NCBI RefSeq assembly: GCF_900167005.1
Contig: NZ_FUXW01000003.1
Coordinates: 15,439 to 79,438, forward strand
Direction of reading: 5' to 3'
DNA: 64,000 nucleotides
Origin: Butyricicoccus pullicaecorum DSM 23266
GTDB taxonomy: Bacteria; Bacillota; Clostridia; Oscillospirales; Butyricicoccaceae
This document shows, one piece after another, positions 57,418 to 64,000 of this stretch (positions are counted from its first letter, which is position 1; the number at the start of each line of letters is the position of its first letter). The notes beneath the pieces were generated by a model. The model was not told the DNA's origin. It saw only the letters and a program-made list of their open reading frames with translations, and made no database searches. The translations under genes and the position numbers were made by a program.

Positions 57418-57446
57418 ATAATAAACCCTTTGAAAGACCTTGTCAA
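57418..57446 (-). promoter_or_regulatory. Promoter of the riboswitch/antiporter transcript
   Basis: On the minus strand TTGACA (57446-57441), 17-bp spacer and TATTAT (57423-57418). The predicted start lies at the first bases of the riboswitch. Both hexamers are at or near consensus. Confidence 0.85.
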
Positions 57447-57464
57447 GTGTATGCAGAAAAATTC

Positions 57465-57494
57465 TTTACAGCGCGCCCTCCGGTATATTATAAT
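57465..57494 (+). promoter_or_regulatory. prfB promoter
   Basis: TTTACA (57465-57470), 18-bp spacer and TATAAT (57489-57494), 45 bp before the prfB start. It lies back to back with the antiporter promoter. Confidence 0.7.
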
Positions 57495-57538
57495 AACAGA
57501 TAAGTGAAAAGATATTATATCGTAAAGGAGCACGAAAG

Positions 57539-58666
57539 ATGCTGCAATTTGAAGAATACAAGGTAAAACTGCACAACCTTGAACCGGCGATCGAGGAACT
57601 GCGCGGCAACCTGGGTCTCGAGCAGGCGGCGCGTGAGGTAGACGAGCTGGAAATGAAGTCGGCGCAGCCCGGTTTCTGGGATGACCCGGAGGCTTCGCAG
57701 AAGGTCGTCTCCCGTATGGGTTCGCTCAAGGAAAAGATCGAGACCTTCAACCGCATGTACGCACAGTGGGAAGACCTCATCACTCTGTGTGAGCTGGCCA
57801 TCGAGTCTGAAGACGAGTCCATGCTCGAGGAGCTTGAGACCGGTTTTGCCGAGCTCGAGGAGAGCATCAGCCGTCAGAAGCTGCAGACCCTGCTGACCGG
57901 CGAGTACGACAAGAACAACGCACTGGTATCCTTCCACGCAGGTGCAGGCGGCACCGAGGCGCAGGACTGGTGCTCCATGCTCTATCGTATGTACACCCGC
58001 TGGGCAGAGCGTCACGGCTTTACCTACAAGATCATGGACTATCAGGACGGTGAAGAAGCCGGCCTCAAGTCCGCCGATATCCTCATCGAGGGCGAGAACG
58101 CTTACGGCTACCTCAAGGGTGAGTCCGGTGTTCATCGTCTGGTTCGTATCTCCCCGTTCGACTCCTCCGGCCGCCGTCACACTTCGTTCTCAGCTGTCGA
58201 GGTCATCCCGGAGATCGCAGACGACTCGCAGGACGTCGAGATCAACCCCGCCGACATCGAAATGCAGGTATTCCGTTCGTCCGGTGCAGGCGGTCAGCAC
58301 ATCAACAAGACCTCGTCTGCGGTTCGACTCATTCATAAGCCGACCGGCATCGTTGTTGCCTGCCAGACCGAGCGTTCGCAGTTCCAGAACAAGGACAACT
58401 GTATGAAGATGCTGCGTTCCAAGCTGGTCGAGATCAAGGAGCGCGAGCACCTGGACAAGATTTCGGACATCAAGGGCGACCAGAAGAAGATCGAATGGGG
58501 CAGCCAGATTCGTTCCTACGTCTTCATGCCCTACACCCTCGCCAAGGACACCCGTACCGCGTTTGAGTCCTCCAACATCAACGCAGTGATGGACGGCGAC
58601 ATCGACGGCTTCATCAACGCTTACCTGACCGCTGCCGCAACCGGCAACTGGGCAAGCAAGGTATAA
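57539..58666 (+). CDS. prfB: Peptide chain release factor 2
   Basis: A 375-residue RF2. The GGQ loop is RSSGAGGQHINKTSSAVRLIH (about 242-262) and the stop-codon-recognition SPF motif lies in RISPFDSSGRRHTSF. It ends translation at UGA and UAA. The gene reads in one frame from MLQFEEYK through the region where many bacteria need a programmed +1 shift at codon 25, so that autoregulation is absent here. AAAGGAG precedes the ATG. Confidence 0.97.
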   Translation: MLQFEEYKVKLHNLEPAIEELRGNLGLEQAAREVDELEMKSAQPGFWDDPEASQKVVSRMGSLKEKIETFNRMYAQWEDLITLCELAIESEDESMLEELETGFAELEESISRQKLQTLLTGEYDKNNALVSFHAGAGGTEAQDWCSMLYRMYTRWAERHGFTYKIMDYQDGEEAGLKSADILIEGENAYGYLKGESGVHRLVRISPFDSSGRRHTSFSAVEVIPEIADDSQDVEINPADIEMQVFRSSGAGGQHINKTSSAVRLIHKPTGIVVACQTERSQFQNKDNCMKMLRSKLVEIKEREHLDKISDIKGDQKKIEWGSQIRSYVFMPYTLAKDTRTAFESSNINAVMDGDIDGFINAYLTAAATGNWASKV

Positions 58667-58680
58667 TCTGTATATTCTGC

Positions 58681-58715
58681 ATCCCTCTGTGCACACTAGC
58701 GCACGGAGGGATTTT
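58681..58715 (+). terminator. Terminator whose 3' arm holds a ribosome-binding site
   Basis: CCCTCTGTGC and GCACGGAGGG pair over 10 bp (one mismatch) around an 8-nt loop, followed by ATTTTTT and then the ATG of the next gene. GGAGGG of the 3' arm is eight bases before that ATG and would be hidden in the stem. Confidence 0.8.
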
Positions 58716-58717
58716 TT

Positions 58718-59077
58718 ATGTCCAAAAAATACCGATTCCTATGTACCGGTGCGCTGGCCGGTCTGGCCAATGGCCTGTTCGGCGCAGGCGGCGGTCTGTT
58801 TCTCGTTCCCCTGCTCACCCGCTGGTGCGGACTGCCCGAGCGCAGCTCCTTTGCGACCTCAGTTGCCGTCATCTTCCCCCTGTCCATCCTGTCGGTCATC
58901 GTCTATTATCTAAACGGCGCGCTCCCTGTCACCGACGCACTTCCCTATCTGGTCGGCGGTGCGGCGGGTGGTCTGATTGCCGGCCGAATTTTCAAAAATG
59001 TCCGCATGGTCTGGCTGCGCCGCGCCTTCGGTGCACTCATCCTGTACGGCGGCATTCGTGCGGTGCTGCTGTTATGA
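58718..59077 (+). CDS. Half-size TSUP permease, first subunit
   Basis: A 119-residue membrane protein equal to one half of a TSUP/TauE transporter: GALAGLANGLFGAGGGLFLVPLLTRWCGL (motif), helices at about 8-30, 40-62, 68-88 and 95-118. Half-size proteins probably pair with the next gene product, which has the same motif. Translation is coupled (ATGA overlap). Its ribosome site lies in the terminator stem just upstream. Confidence 0.82.
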   Translation: MSKKYRFLCTGALAGLANGLFGAGGGLFLVPLLTRWCGLPERSSFATSVAVIFPLSILSVIVYYLNGALPVTDALPYLVGGAAGGLIAGRIFKNVRMVWLRRAFGALILYGGIRAVLLL

Positions 59078-59466
59078 CAAACATCCTGTTTGCCGTCTTG
59101 GTCGGCCTTGCGACCGGTATTCTGTCCGGCTTTGGCATCGGCGGCGGCTCTTTACTCATGCTATGGCTGACCTGTGTGATGGGTGTCAGCCAGCGCGATG
59201 CGGCGGGCATGAATCTGCTGTACTTTTTAGCCTGCGCGCCGCCCGCGCTCATCAGCCACTGGAAAAACCGACTGATCGACAAAAAAGCCGCTCTGTTTTG
59301 TATTCTATCCGGCATTCCTCTGTCGATTCTGGGCTGCGTTCTGGCTGCACAGCTCGACCTGTCCCTGATTCGCCGCGGGTTCGGTGTTCTGCTCCTATGG
59401 ATCGGTGTACGTGAGCTGTTCACCAAGAGCGACAAGGCAACCAAAGAGCGCAAAAAAAGATCCTGA
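59074..59466 (+). CDS. Half-size TSUP permease, second subunit
   Basis: A 130-residue membrane protein: AVLVGLATGILSGFGIGGGSLLMLWLTCVMG and AAGMNLLYFLACAPPALISHWKNRLIDKK, the TSUP half-repeat, with four helices and a basic C-terminus. With the preceding gene it would make a complete eight-helix transporter. Start ATG 59074 overlaps the previous stop. Its stop codon lies within the next terminator hairpin. Confidence 0.82.
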   Translation: MTNILFAVLVGLATGILSGFGIGGGSLLMLWLTCVMGVSQRDAAGMNLLYFLACAPPALISHWKNRLIDKKAALFCILSGIPLSILGCVLAAQLDLSLIRRGFGVLLLWIGVRELFTKSDKATKERKKRS

Positions 59467-59485
59467 AACCGTTGGTTTCAGGATC
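59459..59485. terminator. Bidirectional terminator between TSUP pair and ilvD
   Basis: GATCCTGAAACC-GTT-GGTTTCAGGATC is a perfect 12-bp stem. On the minus strand TTTTTTTGCG follows, a good U-tract for ilvD. On the plus strand TCTGTATTT is weaker. The stem overlaps the plus-strand stop codon. Confidence 0.85.
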
Positions 59486-59498
59486 TCTGTATTTCTGA

Positions 59499-61163
59499 TC
59501 ACTCCAGAATTGCACCCTTATCTGCCGAGGAGACCATACGCGAATAGCGGTACAGCCAGCCGGACTTGATGTTGGGCTCTCTGGGAATCCACTTAGCACG
59601 GCGTGCAGCCAGCTCCTCATCGGAAACAGCCAGATGAACACGGCTGTTCGGAATATCGATCTCAACCGTATCGCCTTCCTGGATGAGTGCGATGTTGCCG
59701 CCAGCAGCAGCCTCGGGCGAAACGTGGCCGATGGATGCGCCACGCGATGCACCAGAGAAACGACCGTCGGTGATGAGTGCGACATCCTTGTCCAGCTTCA
59801 TGCCAGCCAGTGCCGAGGTCGGGTTGAGCATCTCACGCATACCCGGGCCGCCCTTGGGGCCTTCGTAGCGGATGATGACAACGTCACCCTTGTTAATCTC
59901 GCCTGCATAGATGGATGCGATGGCATCGTCCTCGGAATCGAATACGCGAGCCGGGCCGGAATGCACCATCATCTCAGGCGCAACTGCCGAACGCTTGACA
60001 ACGCAGCCATTTTCTGCGATGTTGCCCCACAGAACGGCGATACCACCGGTCTCGGAGTACGGATGATCGATCGGACGGATGACCTCAGGATTTTTATTGG
60101 TCACGCCTTCCAGATTCTCGCCAACCGTCTTGCCGGTCGCAGTGAGCAGCGACAGGTCGAGCAGATCGCGACGAGTCAGCTCGTGCATGACAGCCGGGAT
60201 ACCGCCTGCCATGTACAGCTCTTCGATGTGGTGCGGGCCTGCCGGTGCCAGATGGCACAGGTTGGGCACCTTGGACGACAGCTCGTTGAGCAGTTCCAGA
60301 TTGACGTCAACGCCAGCCTCGTGTGCGATTGCCAGCAGGTGCAGAACGGTATTGGTCGAGCAGCCGAGCGCCATCTCACAGGTCAGCGCGTTGCGGAATG
60401 CCTTCGGGGTCAGGATATCACGGGGCTTAATGTCCTTTTCAAGCAGCTCCATGATCTTCATACCGGCATGCTTTGCCAGATGGATACGTGCTGCATGGAC
60501 AGCCGGAATGGTGCCGTTGCCCGGCAGTGCCATACCGATGGCCTCGGACAGGCAGTTCATCGAGTTTGCAGTGTACATACCCGAGCAGGAACCGCAGCCC
60601 GGGCACGAGCCGCACTCGCACTCCATGAGCTGTTCCTCAGTAACCAGACCGGCCTTGTATGCGCCGACGGTCTCGAAGGTCTTGGACAGCGAGATCTCCT
60701 CACCGCCGAAGTGACCAGCCAGCATAGGACCGCCCGATACCAGGATGGACGGGATATTCAGGCGAGCCGCTGCCATGAGCATGCCGGGTACGATCTTGTC
60801 GCAGTTGGGGATGAGCACCAGTGCGTCCATCTGGTGTGCCTGTGCCAGCGTCTCAACCGAGTCCGCGATCAGTTCACGGGACGGCAGCGAGTACTTCATG
60901 CCGATGTGACCCATTGCGATGCCGTCGCATACGCCGATCGCCGGAACGACAACCGGCGTGCCGCCTGCCATGGATACGCCAGCCTTGACCGCATCTGCAA
61001 TCTTATCAAGGTTAATATGGCCGGGGATGATCTCGGAGTAAGCCGAGACAACGCCGATGATCGGGCGGTTCATCTCCTCATCGGTCATACCGCAGGCACG
61101 CAGCAGCGAGCGGTTGGGCATACGCGCAGCGCCCGCGGTGATATTATCACTTCTCTTAGACAA
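59499..61163 (-). CDS. ilvD: Dihydroxy-acid dehydratase
   Basis: A 554-residue IlvD. Features are [75 protein letters not shown] (Fe-S cysteines) and [20 protein letters not shown]. It makes the 2-keto acids of valine and isoleucine. The start is TTG 61163 (reading [11 protein letters not shown]), because AAAGGAGGG is eight bases upstream. The upstream in-frame ATG at 61211 has no ribosome site. Confidence 0.95.
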   Translation of the reverse strand: MSKRSDNITAGAARMPNRSLLRACGMTDEEMNRPIIGVVSAYSEIIPGHINLDKIADAVKAGVSMAGGTPVVVPAIGVCDGIAMGHIGMKYSLPSRELIADSVETLAQAHQMDALVLIPNCDKIVPGMLMAAARLNIPSILVSGGPMLAGHFGGEEISLSKTFETVGAYKAGLVTEEQLMECECGSCPGCGSCSGMYTANSMNCLSEAIGMALPGNGTIPAVHAARIHLAKHAGMKIMELLEKDIKPRDILTPKAFRNALTCEMALGCSTNTVLHLLAIAHEAGVDVNLELLNELSSKVPNLCHLAPAGPHHIEELYMAGGIPAVMHELTRRDLLDLSLLTATGKTVGENLEGVTNKNPEVIRPIDHPYSETGGIAVLWGNIAENGCVVKRSAVAPEMMVHSGPARVFDSEDDAIASIYAGEINKGDVVIIRYEGPKGGPGMREMLNPTSALAGMKLDKDVALITDGRFSGASRGASIGHVSPEAAAGGNIALIQEGDTVEIDIPNSRVHLAVSDEELAARRAKWIPREPNIKSGWLYRYSRMVSSADKGAILE

Positions 61164-61192
61164 AGGGATTCCCTCCTTTAAGTTTATACGGA

Positions 61193-61228
61193 AAAGGGGG
61201 ACGGGCGGCACAGCCGTCCGTCCCCCGG
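61193..61228 (-). terminator. Hairpin between ilvC and ilvD
   Basis: On the minus strand GGGGGACGGACGGC and GCCGCCCGTCCCCC form a 14-bp stem with a short loop, followed by CTTTTCC. It can reduce ilvD relative to ilvC, or be an attenuator-like stop. Confidence 0.65.
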
Positions 61229-61245
61229 TGCATGATCTATGAAAA

Positions 61246-62253
<1,008 letters not shown>

Positions 62254-62288
62254 CTAAAGTCCATTTATAGGTGAATAAATTGATTGCG

Positions 62289-62765
62289 TTATCGGATCAT
62301 CGCGGTGACGCCCGAACGGCACATCTCGATGACATCAAAATTGGAAATGACGTCCAGAAAGGCGTCAATGCGGCTGGGCACTTCGGTCAGCTCGACGATC
62401 ATCGCGTTGCCGACTGCCTCCACGACATTTGCGTTATAGACCTCAGCCACTTCGCGAATGGCATCACGGCTCAGGCCGTCCGGCGTGGACAGCTTGACGA
62501 AGACCAGCTCCTTACAGTAGCTGTCTTCTTCCCAGAGCTGCTCGACCCAGAGTACCTCATAGAGCTTGGACACCTGCTTCATGACCTGCTCGAGGATCTT
62601 CTCGTCGCCTGCGACGATGATCGACATACGCGAGATCGACGGGTCGGTCGTCGCGGATACAGTCAGCGAATCGATGTTGAAGGCACGGCGGCCAAACAGG
62701 CTGGCGACACGCGCCAGAACGCCCGCATGGTTCTTTACCAGAACCGAAACGATATATTTCTGCAT
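62289..62765 (-). CDS. ilvN: Acetolactate synthase small (regulatory) subunit
   Basis: A 158-residue regulatory subunit. The ACT domain has VSVLVKNHAGVLARVASLFGRRAFNIDSLTVS (about 5-36), the valine-binding part, followed by a C-terminal domain. It activates the large subunit and mediates feedback inhibition by valine. It lies 12 bp after the large-subunit stop in the same operon. Confidence 0.93.
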   Translation of the reverse strand: MQKYIVSVLVKNHAGVLARVASLFGRRAFNIDSLTVSATTDPSISRMSIIVAGDEKILEQVMKQVSKLYEVLWVEQLWEEDSYCKELVFVKLSTPDGLSRDAIREVAEVYNANVVEAVGNAMIVELTEVPSRIDAFLDVISNFDVIEMCRSGVTAMIR

Positions 62766-62777
62766 GTTCTCGCCTCC

Positions 62778-64000
62778 TTAGTCCGCCACGATATTGCGAA
62801 TGTCATCGCCTGCCGCGATCATGGGCAGGACGCGCTCGTCACGGTCGATGACACAGTCGATGATGGTCGGGCCGTTGTGCGCGAGCGCCTTGGTCAGTGC
62901 CTCATGCAGCTCTGCCGGTGTCGTGCATCGGAAGCCCTGTGCACCAAACGCCTCGGCCAGCTTGACGTAATCGGTCTTGCGTTCGAGCGTGGTTGACGAG
63001 TAGCGCTTCTCGTAGAACATGGTCTGCCACTGGCGTACCATGCCGAGTACCTGATTGTTCATAATGACCGTGACAACGGGCAGATTATAGGTAACCGTTG
63101 TGCACAGCTCGTTGAGGTTCATGTGGAAGGAGCCGTCACCGGTGATGTGGATGACCGGCTTATCCGGGCAAGCGATCTTTGCACCGATTGCCGCGCCATA
63201 GCCAAAGCCCATGGTACCCAGACCACCAGACGAGATGAACTGGCGGGAGTGACGGCGGCCGCAGTACTGCGCTGCCCACATCTGATGCTGACCAACGTCG
63301 GTTGCGATGATGAGATCGTCGCCGCCCAGCTCTGCACACATCTTAACGATCTGGTGCGGATGCAGGCAATCGTCGGCATCCTTGGGCTTGTAGTCCAGAT
63401 TCTTGACCCAGTCGGCAATCTGTGCGCGCCATGCGTCGTGCTTGGTCTCCTTGACATAGGGCAGAACGCCCGACAGGAAGGTACGTGCATCGGTGACCAG
63501 ATAGTCGTCTGCCGGCATGTTCTTGTTAATCTCGGCTGCATCGATGTCGATGTGGATGATGCGTGCATCGGGTGCAAAGCGGTTGGTGTTGGTTGCAACG
63601 CGATCGGAGAAACGTGCGCCGATGGACAGCAGCAGGTCTGCGCGGTCAACTGCCCAGCCAGCCGATACCTTACCGTGCATACCAATCATGCCCAGATAAA
63701 GCGGATCGTCTGCCGGTACACAGCCCATGCTCATCATGGTGCCGGTTGCCGGGATGTCTGCCTTGTGCATCAGGGCGACCAGCTCCTCGCATGCGTGCGA
63801 GGCTACGATACCGCCGCCGTAGTAGATGACCGGGCACTGTGCCGCGTTGATCTCTTCTGCGATGCGCTTGAAATCTTCCTCGGACACGTCGTAGGTCTCC
63901 TCGATGTCCTGCACCGGCTTGTTCTCAAACTCGCACATAGCCGCCGTGACATCCTTGGGGATATCGATCAGGACCGGTCCGGGACGACCGCTCTGTGCGA
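62778..64000 (-). CDS. ilvB: Acetolactate synthase large subunit, 3' part (cut by window end)
   Basis: About 407 C-terminal residues of IlvB, starting out of view. Visible parts are GRPGPVLIDIPKDVTAAM near the window edge, AQYCGRRHSRQFISSGGLGTMGFGYGAAIGAKIACP, and the thiamine-diphosphate motif ITGDGSFHMNLNELCT...VIMNNQVLG. It condenses pyruvate with pyruvate or 2-ketobutyrate. It is the first visible gene of the ilv cluster, transcribed leftward. Confidence 0.95.
   Translation of the reverse strand, partial: AQSGRPGPVLIDIPKDVTAAMCEFENKPVQDIEETYDVSEEDFKRIAEEINAAQCPVIYYGGGIVASHACEELVALMHKADIPATGTMMSMGCVPADDPLYLGMIGMHGKVSAGWAVDRADLLLSIGARFSDRVATNTNRFAPDARIIHIDIDAAEINKNMPADDYLVTDARTFLSGVLPYVKETKHDAWRAQIADWVKNLDYKPKDADDCLHPHQIVKMCAELGGDDLIIATDVGQHQMWAAQYCGRRHSRQFISSGGLGTMGFGYGAAIGAKIACPDKPVIHITGDGSFHMNLNELCTTVTYNLPVVTVIMNNQVLGMVRQWQTMFYEKRYSSTTLERKTDYVKLAEAFGAQGFRCTTPAELHEALTKALAHNGPTIIDCVIDRDERVLPMIAAGDDIRNIVAD

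Noticed and set aside
57539-57640. Programmed +1 frameshift in prfB
   Set aside because: The reading frame is continuous through the usual site, with no in-frame TGA near codon 25.

Overview
The window holds an almost complete, very GC-rich temperate myophage (about position 98 to 46164) inserted next to ordinary chromosomal genes of a low-redox gut-type Firmicute (46165-64000). The host side carries SecA with a zinc tail, YchF, RF2, a rubredoxin-oxygen-oxidoreductase-type flavodiiron protein, a Mn-type riboswitch and an ilvBNCD cluster. This fits an anaerobic Clostridia (Oscillospirales-like) bacterium. I cannot fix the genus from sequence alone.

Phage layout, left to right. (1) 1-130: a second copy of the phage right end (95 bp, identical to 46070-46164) directly abuts the phage left end. 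The join creates a consensus promoter (TTGACA, 17 bp, TATTAT) that exists only in the joined form. (2) 0.2-15.8 kb, early genes: small regulators, a C-type-lectin-like protein with a diversity-generating-retroelement (DGR) variable repeat, a frameshifted DnaQ-like exonuclease, a circularly permuted cytosine methyltransferase, a membrane-anchored cell-wall hydrolase, Gam-like, ERF annealase, SSB, replication initiator and DnaC-type loader, RecU, a frameshifted MT-A70 methyltransferase, MazG-like, and a ParB-methyltransferase. (3) 15.8-16.5 kb: late regulator, four 10-bp phased repeats, late promoter, leader terminator. (4) 16.5-36.5 kb: terminase, portal, ClpP-type protease/scaffold, decoration, capsid, collagen-like head fiber, neck, contractile sheath and tube, frameshifted chaperone, tape measure, baseplate and fiber. 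(5) 36.5-40.3 kb: DGR cassette (Avd-like protein, template repeat, reverse transcriptase, fiber-type target). (6) 40.3-43.5 kb: wall-binding protein, holins, amidase. (7) 43.5-46.2 kb: lysogeny genes with two XRE regulators and operators, then an IS30-family DDE transposase at the extreme right end. No tyrosine or serine integrase is present, so the transposase is the only candidate for integration.

The most striking system is the DGR. One template repeat (37183-37276) has two variable repeats. One lies in the adjacent fiber-like protein: 14 differences, all at template adenines. The other lies 35 kb away in an early gene that has no signal peptide: 8 differences at adenines plus one silent C-to-T. 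One mutagenic retroelement thus appears to diversify both a virion protein and a probably intracellular protein.

Host side (mostly minus strand): a DUF975-like membrane protein whose terminator lies just beside the phage end, a VanW-domain wall protein, ychF, a TSUP permease, a small membrane protein, a flavodiiron protein, secA, a repeat-rich gap, and a cation antiporter behind a yybP-ykoY-type riboswitch. These are followed by prfB and two half-size TSUP genes on the plus strand, then ilvD, ilvC, ilvN and the edge of ilvB on the minus strand.
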